The translations under genes were made by a program, and so were the position numbers. DNA of 64,000 nucleotides from Daucus carota subsp. sativus (lineage: Eukaryota > Streptophyta > Magnoliopsida > Apiales > Apiaceae): the NCBI RefSeq assembly GCF_001625215.2, contig NC_030386.2, positions 12,259,741 to 12,323,740 of the forward strand, written 5' to 3'. The notes beneath the pieces were generated by a model that had not been told where the DNA came from, did no database searches, and saw only the letters and a program-made list of their open reading frames with translations. This document shows, piece by piece, positions 22,201 to 33,695 of the stretch. Positions within the stretch are counted from its first letter, which is position 1. Each line of letters opens with the position of its first letter.

Positions 22201-25200
22201 GATCTCTCTTGAAGAGAGTAAAGCAGAGAGATAAAGAATATCTCCGCACTGTAAATTTGAAGGAAGCTCAATCCCCTCTTCTGTTATATTTTTTTCGTTT
22301 TTATGGAGCCAGCTCCGAAATTCAGCTGCTCTTTTTCCTGTGTTTGTTGGGTATGGTGAAGAAGAAATTTCACGCATAAATTGGCGCGAAAGTACAATTG
22401 GATTGGTGCCACTACCACCAACCTGTTCAAAGGAAAGACAGTAATCAGAAAAGAAAAGAAAAATGTACCAGCACCTTAAAAGTAGAGAAATATGCCGACA
22501 CAAAGTGCAACAAAAATAATTTTCCAGAGAAAACAGAATCTGTTATCCTGTGATAAGAATTTTTACCATGATTTTTGCCTCTCTCAGGTAGTTAAAGGCA
22601 GCAAAAAGATCATCCTCAGAATACCGTCTAAATGTTTCAGCAAGCAAATTTGGCACCTCTGGAGCAGTTGATGCATTCATAAAAACAAGCTTAAATAGCT
22701 CTACAGCATTGGAAACGGGCAAAGATCTATAAGCACGCCCATTAGCGTCATCCCATTCATTCAAAAATTTAATGTAGTTCTGCTGAATGTGTTCATATAC
22801 ATTACTTCTCACCCTGTGCTTCTTTTTGCTTTTCTTAAAAATAGCTGATGAAAGCAACTTTGGGTCCTGCAGGAAATGAGGAGGGGAAGTTTAAATAGAG
22901 TCAGTTAAAAACAAAGCCAGACAGGAGCAACAGTTCTTCCACAAGTGATATAAAAATAATCAGATAATACATTCCCCCGACTCATATAGCATGAAACAAA
23001 AGCTTATACTTAAAGACCAAGTGAAAAGAAAAGTTTTCACAGCCCCAACAATTGCGCACACAAAAAATTGGAAGCTAAAACATCAGTCACTTTTCGTGAA
23101 AATACCAAAGTGGTTGAGCAGTGAACACTGCACACGATCACACACACAGACGAAATCATGACAATTTAGGAAAAAACAAAAAGAGACAAAACCATGACAT
23201 CATAAATATCACGAGTCTATGCAAGTCAAGTATCACACCAGGAATGGACTAGAAAGACTAACAAGCTCACTTTAATAATAATCGACTGCAAAAACTAAAA
23301 CCATCAAGTAAGAAATTGTATCATACATTCTGTTCTCCCTCCATGTGAAAATGAGAAAACTGATCAGGTACAGAATGAATTTCTCTGTGTGCATCTAGCT
23401 TGGCAGTGCGTTTATGGCGGAGAGCATTGTCCAGGGCCATCTTAACATCTTTATTATTGAAATTATCCCATTGGTCTTCAGGATTTATATCTCGACTTTG
23501 TTGCTGACTTTCAGAGTCCTCTCTGCTAGAATATTCAGCAGATTTATGATTACAAACCATTACTCCGTGCTCCCCATTTAGTTTTGATTCGTTCTGGAGC
23601 TTTTCAAGGTGGTTGGCATATCGTTCAGTGAGAATGTTACATAGTTTTAACACAGCTTTTCTAAACTCCATACAAGTATTTAATAAAGCCATTCGTCTCC
23701 TGCAGACAGCAGGCGCTGCAGGTTTATTTGGAAGTGCTTTCCAATCTGTACGGTGAAAGTTTGCTCCAAGTGCAGCACGTTTTTTAGCATATTCTATCAC
23801 CAATTGCCTGAAAGATAAGTTTTACTAGCATATTAAATTAGTAAATTTTACAAAGACTGGAAGCTGCTAGAGAGATGCACATTTATTCAGATATACACTG
23901 GAAAAAGATGGTTAATCAACATGGAAAATGTATTCAAGGTAGGTTTTCTCCATTATATTCATGATATCTCTAATTTTATCAGGTCTTACCTATCTGCATT
24001 TTCTGTCCATGAAAACTTTCTTCGAGGTGTTGGCTTTAGCGTTGATGATTCTTGTTCTTCTAAGTCCGTGCTCTGATCTACCTGATTTTTCAACATACAA
24101 TTTTCCTGTTCTATAGAACAAGTGCAGAAATCATTATGCTCATCAGTATCAGATGATAACAGAGGCAGGGCAGAGTTGACTTTTGCATGCTTTAACGGCT
24201 TTTTCTTTGTAGATCTTTTTCTTTTTCGTGAAGATGAGGCATTTGTTCTGTCTAATGGCTGCATTACCTCTTGATTTGAAACTCCTTGTAGTTTAATGAT
24301 ACGCTTTCGTCGCTTATAATAATAGTATTGAGGCACCTGCAGGAGACATACACCAGAATAACTTCAATAGATTTTGGGGGGGGGGGGGGGGGGGGGGTCA
24401 TATGAGCTACGATTTCGGATGAAAAATATATTGAGGAATTGTCAGGTAACAACAAACTGCAATTGTTAATGAGAATTAAAGTGGATAAATTTTAACAGTT
24501 CAGGAGAATTGTCCCTGTTAGGTATATATTTCAGAGATATCCATGCTATATGAGGATAACTATGTTGTAAAATTGGAAGCATATGTGTCCTTTATATAAT
24601 GAAGAAAAATGTTGCACGACTTAAAGCATTTGTGTCGTTGGTATAAAAGGATGAACAAAATCATACGAACCTGTTCTAGTGTCAGATTGAGATCCTTTGC
24701 AATCTTCTCACATGCACTGAGTGGTAACTTCTTATTAAGGTCATTCTTCATAATACACTTATTGAGTTCAGTGCGCTGATCAGCAGTCATAACACGTGCT
24801 GTTGCCCAGGACCGGGTATTACATACCTAGATGAAAGTAAACTTTTCACCTTATGTTTAACAAAGCCAGCATAGTGAAGACGGATGGGAACAATAACCCT
24901 CACATTAACATTGGTAGATAAAACAAAGGCAAGTACAATTTGACCTACGCCATAATATACTCACTTTAGCACATTAACATTACTAATGATATAATAAATA
25001 GTAACAGACTAGCCTCGAAACTGTGAATCTACACTTACACTCTTTGGAAGCTAAATCTCATACTCAGGCAGTTTGATGGTTTAATAACCAGATAAGCACA
25101 TGAGGACATCATAATAAAAAATTTCAGAAGATATAAGAACATAACATATCAATAGTTATTCAAAACAAACAATTGTGAGGGTTAAAATGAAAGTTTACAT

Positions 25201-28200
25201 TCTGTCTTTGTTAAAATGAAATGGCACATTACTAAAAATATTCATACAGATTTGTACGCCTTCTCGCTCAGATGCATTAATGACAAGAATACGCAAGCAG
25301 AAATGAGGCGTTCACATTTTATAAGTGATTAGGAGACACAATTACGAATTATAAGAAATGGTGCAGAGACTGATAATTGATAAAAACATCATAGACCAAT
25401 TGACTGCAGAACAAAATGAATTCTGACAGAATAATGGCTTAAAGAGAGTACTTAAACATTAAAAAGTGAAATTACCAAATGTACTGCTGATCCAGGGAAA
25501 GCATGCAATGCAGATTTCGGATCAACACCAGAATAGCAGTACTCTAAAGTGTTCCAGTATTCATCAAGAGCTTTTCTGCTTGAAAGAACAAAATCATGTC
25601 TAAAGTGAGGGCGAATATCAAACGAAACAAAAGGTGAAGACGATGGTGCCATAGATACGGGTTCCTCAATGTAAGGTTTGAGTTCTAGGGAATGTGCAAG
25701 AGTAGCATCCAAAACTGCAACTGCATCTCCAGTATACTCGCAACGTACCATGCGTATCAGCTGCAATTAATACTCACTTAAGTACTAAGAGATCTAAAAA
25801 TTCCCATGGGCTACTAGGGAAGGAGCATGAACATTAAGTAAATGACATTTATTAACATAGTAAACATTATCTTATGACATCCAAATTATATGTACCAGTT
25901 TTGCACATTCAATATACTGATATAACCATTACTCGGGCAAATACGTACAGATCAAGAAAATCCTATAGCACACAACCAAGCAGGTCGAGGAATATTATAC
26001 TCAAGAATTATAATACCTTTAAACCCCGTAAAGTCTGAACAAGATTTGACAGCCTTCCAGTTGCCTGAGTACCCATGAGATGCTTATACTCCTGCACTGA
26101 AAGATCGGAAAGGCACATACCCATCCTACAATTCTCTGCAATATCCTCAAATTTGTAAGTGGACCCTACCACCTGTAGGAACAGCTCAATAGGCATAGCT
26201 CTAATGGCTGTCTCAAGCTCAATCAATTTGCAAGTGCTATGGGGATTTTTTTGATCGTATCCATGCACACCTGATGGCAAAGCATCATTCCAACCAGGTG
26301 ATTTTGTCAGGTAACCCCAGAGAAAGACGTGAAGCAGCTTTGTACGAACCATTCTTGCTGATACATATCCATTAGAACGCATGGCTTCTACTCTTTCAGA
26401 TTGCTCCTCTAATTTGGAACTGGGAAGTATTCTTTGGATGCCATTCAAGATAGGAACTTCTTGACTCTTCTTTAATTTAGACGAGCCTTGATGATTTCGG
26501 ATTTGCGTGTCAGATGACCTCACTCTCTCACAAATTTGACTTAACAAATCGGGAGAAATATCATCTAGAGAAGGATGAAGAACCACATCCATTGTACGGC
26601 TACGACTACAATTTGTAACAACAGGAACACCGACATGAATTAACTTACAACATCCTTCTCGTTGAAGTTTATTCAGACTACGGTCTAAGGTCTTCCTGTC
26701 CATTGCCGTCTTCTTGTCCTTCTCAAGACTTTCAAGCTGCCTGTGCAGATCCGTCTTTATCATAAACTTCTTCTCCTGCTCAGGAAAAAGGATATGAGGA
26801 GTGGATATAGAAAAAATGCTAGAGGTGAATAGTATGATTTGACAAAATATACCTCCAACAATTCAAGTATCCGCTGCTCCCTTCGCCTTCTATGTGCATT
26901 TGAAGCAAGAGATAAATACTTCGGATGCGAACTTCGTTTAAAGGGAGCCGATGAAGAACAGTGAGAATCTATAGTCACTTCAGATGCAGGTGTATTATGT
27001 ACAGTCTGAAGTCTTTCATCTGGAGCTATACAATTTTGCTTGGGCGTTACATTTTCTGAACTATTTGGACAAATTGATGTATTAGACACACCAACAACTG
27101 GCAAAGGCTTAAAAATTTTGAATGCAGTTGGTACATTTGTAATTTTTCCACACACTATAGCATCCACTTCAGTAGTTGAATCATTTTCCGGTTGAACAGT
27201 ATCTGTTGAGCTTCCCTTAAATCTCTTTCCGGTGTTTGGGGGACAATTTCCATCGATATTAAGGACAATGTCCGGTTTGACTGGCATAGAATTAGATGTA
27301 TCACGGTTGAAATTACCATGTGACCAGACTCGATATGCCACACCTCTGTTCTGGTTTTCAGCCTGTAGGTGCATTCCAAACCTAGAGAATAAACTTTGTA
27401 ATCGAGTGTTATACCTTTTGTTATTCAGCCCAAGCCTTTTGCATAACTGTCATGATAGCCAAACATTTACATTGTTGTAATTATTTAAAGAATTTGTTTT
27501 AAGTATTTAACTCATCATGGTTATATAAATGTAAAAAGTGCAGATTATGCTAGCTTATTTGAACAATGAATAATACATATTAAATATGTCAGTGGTAAAT
27601 ATTAATGTGTGATAAAATGTAAAAATGAAGAGGCAGGTGTGGATAAATCAATTAATACTAGCAACTCAATAAGGCAATAAGGCCAGGGGTAAGAATTAGC
27701 TACAAGAGAAAAAAAGAAGATTATCATGTAAACAATTTATTTGGTGACCTGAACTTCTCATGTTATATCGCACGAGTAAAATCAAACAAACAGTGATAGA
27801 CAGGAATGTTTGCGAATATAGAAGTATGAGAAAGAGAGCACCTCGGTTTTTGTCAGTCCTTTGGATCCTTCAGCATTGACCATATCGTAAACTTGATGTT
27901 CTAAAGGAAGCTCTACGAGCTGATCATTAATTTGACCTCTCTTTCCTAATATTACTGGCTCTTCTAGATCAGGATCGTCTACTCCATGTTTAAGTGATTT
28001 GGGCTCAAAATATTTGGCAGAAAATTTCTTCAACAATTTTAAACAGCTGACCACCTACAATAAGTGGACAGATATATTACAGGTGGTATATAAAGCTCTA
28101 TTTGTAGGCATGATGAATTGTTGCTTTAAACTGTAATAACAGGTCCAAAATGAGGATAAATCAAAATACTGACTCTCATAGAAGGCAATATCCACAACGT

Positions 28201-30797
28201 ATAAAACAAGCAACCTAACTACAAATCACTTTCAAAACTGAATCATTCGGTCATGACTGAAGAATGTGATACATGAATTGCATCTGTCTTCTACGAAGTA
28301 AATTAGTATAAGTTACAGTCAGAAAGGAAAAAGTATATTGACAGAAAAACTAGGTAATGAAAAATAACAACCCCACACAATATTCATGCCGTCAGATGGT
28401 AATTTATAGAAGTTCTAAGATCCCTGATGCCAAATGCCACCAGTTGTAATCTTCTTTATGTGGCATTCCTTGAAATCAAGAAGATAACTGCATGTTTTTG
28501 TTGTAATTCTGTAGATAGGGTTCTTTAACACCTTAAGCTTTCTGGAGGATTGTGGATGCATAAATGCATATTGCCAAGTTAGTATATCTGAAGCAAGCTA
28601 AAGTCTAGAAATATCACCTTGGTATCAACTATAGCACTGAACTCTTCCACGACGCGTGCATCTTTTAACCCTTGAAGAATCTAATCTCCAATAATACAGG
28701 AGAAAATAGATTATAATCAATTATATGCACCCAAAGTTATATTCAGATCAGAAACTTAAATTATTTGAAAAGTTTACATTTCTCCAACGTCTATATGCAG
28801 CCTTTCCACCATAACCGATGTCTTTTTTTATATCTGACACGATAAGAACCTTTAAAAGAAAAGAAAAAGTAAGATCAGCACATTGATATTCGGGAAAATG
28901 CGAAAGATATGAAGAAGGTAATAGAAACGGACATTGTTGTCAGCTTCCTCAAGTTTATCACATATCTGTTTTAGCACTGGGAGAAAATCTTTCACTTGGA
29001 CATCCTCTTTGACAGATTCTCCAAACATGCCTGAAGCAGATAATTCACTTTCTTCATTTTCATTAGAAGCCGGTTTATCCTCTTTTAAAACTTCAAGTTT
29101 CTGTTCTCGACCCAAATGCTTTGCAAAACGATACAAGTGGAGCATATTGGTTGATACGATTGAACTACTTTTCTGCTCTCTGTCACTGGAAACTTCTGTT
29201 TTTCTTAAAGTCGTGGACTGCCTCACAATCAGACCTCGGGTTTCAAGCTTCCGTAATACATAAAAAATCTTATTCCCTTGCATGCCAAATTCTTTACCAA
29301 GTTCACTTTGAGTGATCCCGTTTGTTCTGCAAATGCACAACACATTTAGACACTACCAAGTCCATGGTTTACAAGTTCCAGAGTCAGACTTCAGCCAACC
29401 CATATATTTGATCTCCAACAAATTCATTATTTCTCAGTAACATTGCTGACTAACAATGATGAAGTATACAGTTTGTTGTGTGATAATATTTATTTACATC
29501 AGCTGATCAGTAAATGATTAGAATATATAACCTTGTGGATCACTTTTGAAACATATATATGCGATATATTTCATTTTGATCATTACAATCCCTCATGGAT
29601 TTACAATAGTGCACCCTTGAATATGTAGAGAAGAGCCTACTAATCAATCCACAGTTTATAGATGACTATGTTACTAACCAAAAAAAAAAAAATCCCTAAA
29701 GAAGTTCTCTCAGTTTTCTATGTTCTCCACAATTCCGATTTTCTAGGTCTTCCACAATTTCCAAAGCTGTATATTTCTTGATTGTCATATCATTCAATAC
29801 TATAATCTCTCTAGCATGCAATGTTCTATTCTTGTTCTATTACTTATTTCAATTTTTGTTACTTTAATTTCTTTGCTAGATTGACAAAGCCTAAAGTTAA
29901 AAAACGCAGTCCCAGATATAATTAAGTACTTCCAAAGGAGTAAAAACATAATGTAACAACCAAAGAACTTGTATATGTAGTTTTCCAGAAATCACACACA
30001 AACACAATTCTCCGAGTGTCCTCCCCACTTGCCTCCCACAACAGCCACAAAATTATGATCTATGTTGCTAAACACAAGGAAGCAGGGCGTCAGCAAACCA
30101 CCTGAATACCTAGGACAATGAATGTATGTAGTTAAATGCATAATTGGGCTTATGGACACCTGATTTTCCTAATATCTATCTACACCAAGAATCCAATTAA
30201 CATCGCCAACCTAGCTAATTAAAATGCCCATCCACTTATCGCCTTTGTGCCTAGGCAATGTCTTGACAAGTATGGCCAAAGACAGGGCAAAACAAGATAG
30301 TGTATGCAGATCAATTTAGAAAGCCTAAATTAACACCGAGTGAATGAATATGTTAAAAAAGCCTTAATTTGCATATTTTCTTGACTAATCAACTAAACAT
30401 TAATTATAATTGGTGGGGATGAAAAGAAAAGAAACCTAGCAATGGCGAGACGCTCAAGAACGCGACGGCCTTGAAGAGAAATTCCTTGATTACATGCATC
30501 CACATCATATAAACCAACAAAGCTGTTGCGCAGATGCTGAGCCGCCACCGTCTTTACGCCCAACTTGTCAAACTCTTCAACTAACCCAGGGTCAAGAGAA
30601 TCGCCTTTTAGGGACTGGAAAGCAAGGCCAGGGACAGTAAGCAGGCTAGTCCAGAGAGCTTTCTTGACACTCACGCAAGGGTCAAGTCCATGCGAAATCA
30701 ACGTGGGTTTGAGTTTGAGCCATAGGGTTGAGAGTGTGATGCCGTTTGCACCACCCGCGCAAATCTCTTCTAGAGCGGAGTGAATCATCGCCTCCAT
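19231..30797 (-). CDS. GTF3C1: B-block binding subunit of TFIIIC (general transcription factor 3C subunit 1)
   Basis: This is the largest TFIIIC subunit. It contacts the B box of tRNA-type promoters in the nucleus and recruits TFIIIB for RNA polymerase III. Exons (minus): 30797-30436, 29326-28933, 28849-28778, 28680-28618, 28054-27842, 27446-26853, 26775-26017, 25760-25476, 24826-24671, 24336-23990, 23807-23327, 22866-22567, 22422-21651, 21526-21468, 20918-20397, 19676-19638, 19419-19231. All are GT-AG and in frame, giving 1868 aa, close to the plant family. Features: N-terminal 'SALEEICAGGANGITLSTLW'; B-block winged helix about 105-190 ('GITQSELGKEFG', 'VLRKLETRGLIVRQ'); a second at about 340-400 ('GLTKTEVLCKRLG'); a third at about 567-640; basic nuclear signal near 1000 ('SRKRKRSTKKKPLKH'); a 'RRKFSWTENADR' SANT-like start near 1070. 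The start follows the family N-terminus; an in-frame ATG 33 bases upstream is less likely. No lesion is seen. Confidence 0.95.
24376..24397. repeat. Poly-G tract (22 G) in TFIIIC intron 9
   Basis: Twenty-two consecutive G in the intron just upstream of the exon starting at 24336 (minus strand: poly-C about 40 bases before the acceptor). On the transcript it is a C-rich polypyrimidine tract near the 3' splice site. Confidence 0.9.
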
Positions 30798-32330
30798 TGG
30801 CGTAGCTAGTTGAGTGTGCGTGCAGATCAACGAGCACTAATTCAACTAGTTGAGGTTTAGGGTTGGAATCAAATTTTTTCGATTTTTTACAAAATCAGTC
30901 TACTAATTGTACCATAATATTTATATTAATTACTTGGACTATTAGATTATGCATGTATGTATGGATTTTAGATTTTCTCAAAAATTTATGGCTTCATCAA
31001 AGTTGGTCCTCCAACTTCAAACAGGTTAGTTTAAGAATTAAAAATATTATTTATGGAGATTTACACATTATTTTCAAATGTTATCAATTAAGTACAAGGT
31101 TATGACTTCTGCTATTTATGATAAATTTTATCAAGTTTTTTTATTATTTATTTTTAACTAAAATAAAGAAAATAACTATATAATAAAAAAAAATAGTAAA
31201 TACACTTGATAAAATCTAAATATAGTATCATGAATAACAGAAATTATAACCTTGTACATAGTTGTGATAACATTCAAAAATAATGTGTAAATCTATAAAT
31301 AATATTTTTACTCCTTCAACTCATATTTAGAGGTACGGGTGACTGACTTAAATGACCAATTTGAGACTCTTTTGAGTTCGGTGACCTACTTGATACATTG
31401 ATTCCACTCTGGTGACTCATCTGGTTATTAACCCAAAAAATTATAAACAAGGGAGTATTGTTTTTTTTTTAATCTTGCTGCTTAATCTATTTTTATTAAT
31501 AAATCGATTGATTCTACAACACGTGGAGGTCTATTAATCTTATATTGTTAAACAGCTTAAATCCTAAAAACACTCATGATAATACATTATCATATAATAT
31601 TTTATAAAAAATTCATAATGATGTTCAAAATAAATTGTAAATATATAATTTTAAAGTATAATTCGTTGGTTAATATAATTTAATTAAAATTTGATTTATT
31701 AATATTAAAATACTAATATGTTAAATTTTTAAATTATAAATAATAAATTATGAAGTATATAACCGCACGTGTTTCGCACCGGTTAAAAACCAGTAATTTT
31801 TAATTTTTAATGTTGACTAATTGATGTTTAGGTGAGTTTTTATCCCTCATTAATTCTCATTCCTGCCCCGTCCAAACGCCCCCTTAATTGTTTTGTATGA
31901 TGAACTTACAGTTGTTAATTTGAGGAATGTTGAGGAGCAGCTCGGGTTTAAAGAAGACACAGGTTTTTTGTGAGCACTATACCACATAGTCACTGAACAG
32001 CATTCAGAATGGAGGTGGAGCAACAAGCATCATAACTGACAAAAAATTACAAATTAGTCACCTTATATAATTTGCTATTATTAATAAAATCCAAATAGTG
32101 GCCAGCTATATATGATCGCAATTCGCAAAGTTGATTTTAACTTATGACTACTGTCCTAATGTGGTGATTTCTTCACCTAGTCATATACTCCGAATGTAGG
32201 ATAAATATGATTCGAACAAATTGCCGATTTTTTTTTTTTATTCTAGGTAGACAAAGACAAACAACAATCACAGGCCTGTTTTGTTTGTTTCATCGGCCAG
32301 ACTATAAATACTTGTGCAAATTCATAGAAA
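30798..32330. repeat. Spacer with a fold-back element
   Basis: Two arms of about 100 bp, 31040-31135 and 31205-31310, are inverted copies: 'aaaatattatttatgg', 'gatttacacattattttcaa' and 'acaaggttat' reappear complemented in reverse order. The loop is about 70 bp of AT-rich sequence. The bidirectional start area of TFIIIC lies at the left; sequence from 31440 to 32330 is AT-rich, contains the probable Helitron end at 31763-31794, and then forms the upstream flank of the subtilase relic. Confidence 0.75.
31763..31794 (+). mobile_element. Probable degraded Helitron 3' end
   Basis: Plus strand 'accgcacgtgtttcgcaccg' followed by 'gttaaaaaccag' and T resembles a Helitron 3' hairpin plus a CTRR-T terminus, here CCAG instead of CTAG. 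AT-rich sequence precedes it from about 31480. The 5' end was not located. Confidence 0.4.
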
Positions 32331-33695
32331 ATGGAGTGTGCAAGGGGCCTGAACTTTCTTCTTTTATTTGCATGTTTTGCTTATCAAGCAATCTTGATTT
32401 CTGGAAATGATAGGTCTACTTACATTGTTCACATGGACAAATCATTGATGGCAGGGGATCTTGCTAGCCATGATCTTTGGTACTCAAACACCATTGATTC
32501 TGTCAAGACTCAAAATCTCGAATCGTCTCAATCTCTGGTCTACACTTGTGATCATGCGTTTCATGGCTTTTCTGCATTGCTGTCGAAAGATGAATTGGAA
32601 TCAATAAAGAAGTCTCCAGGGTTTGTCTCGGCTTATAGTGACAAGAATGTTACACTTGATACCACTCATACATTTGAGTTTCTTTCTCTTAATCCTACGA
32701 CAGGTCTATGGCCAGCCTCGGATTATTGAAAGAGGTGTGTTTGTTTCTTCTTCAGCTGAAAATGATGGCCCTGATCCTGGATATCTGCATAATGGTATTC
32801 CATGGGTCTTAACAGTGGCAGCAGGCTCCATTTATCGAACATTTGGAGGAAACTTGATTTTGGGAAACGGGGTTAGCCTCACTGGCTGGAGCATGTTCCC
32901 TGCAAAAGCCTTGGTGAAAGATGTTCCTCTTTTCTACAACAAAAATATTTCTACTTGCGATGCTGCTAATAAATTAGCATTAGCTCCTAGTGATGCTATC
33001 ATTATATGTGAAAATAAATTTTCCTCGGGTCTTGAGATGTTGTCATATGTTGCTAACTCAAACGCGGTTGCTGGTATCATTATATCCGACGATCAAGAAC
33101 TATACGAGTTTAATGATTTTCCTTATCCAGGAGTAGTCATTAGGCCTAAGCAGGGACTTGATGTGATCAAGTATGCACAAACAACTTCAAAACCATCAGC
33201 TAGCATCTTGTTCCAACAGACCTTTGTTGGCACAAAATCCGCTCCTTCGGTTGCTGCATACACATCAAGGGGGCCTTCGCCTAGTTATCCTGGTATTTTA
33301 AAACCAGACATCATGGCACCCGGGACATTGCTCTTAACTGCATGGAATCCCAATATTGCAGCCGGGGTATTCTTCTAGTATTGCAGCTAACATACAATTG
33401 TCAACTGATTTCAATGCAATTTCAGGAACATCAATGTCATGTCCTCATGCTTCTGGTCTTGCAGCTCTACTAAAAGGTGCACACCCTGAATGGAGCCCTG
33501 CAGCTATTCGTTCTGCAATGATGACCACCGCAAACCCTCTGGACAATTCTCAACACCAGATTAAGCAATAGTTTTTACAGGTGACAAGAATGGAACTGTC
33601 ACATTCAGTTCACTTACCTGGATTGAGGAGAGCTCAAAATACAGTGTTAGGAGTCCGATTGTAATATCACCTATGGTGAATGCATGGTAATAAAA
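32331..33695 (+). pseudogene. Subtilisin-like serine protease (SBT) pseudogene
   Basis: Plant subtilases are secreted proteases: signal peptide, I9 prodomain, S8 catalytic domain with PA insert, fibronectin-III C-terminus. Here the ATG at 32331 begins a hydrophobic signal peptide, then 'STYIVHMDKSLM' and the I9 prodomain up to 'NPTTGLWPASDY'. It then jumps straight to 'ERGVFVSSSAENDGP'. The segment with the catalytic Asp and His is deleted and the frame shifts. The PA domain and 'PGILKPDIMAPG' follow. A second frameshift near 33360 precedes '[11 protein letters not shown]' with the catalytic Ser. After a stop (33571) only 'GDKNGTVTFSSLTW' and 'IVISPMVNAW' remain of the C-terminus. It cannot encode an active protease. 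Confidence 0.9.

Noticed and set aside
32623..33378. Subtilase segment as an independent gene starting at 32623
   Set aside because: The first part of this frame is out of frame with the conserved prodomain; the conserved part begins only after the deletion junction, so it is part of a pseudogene.
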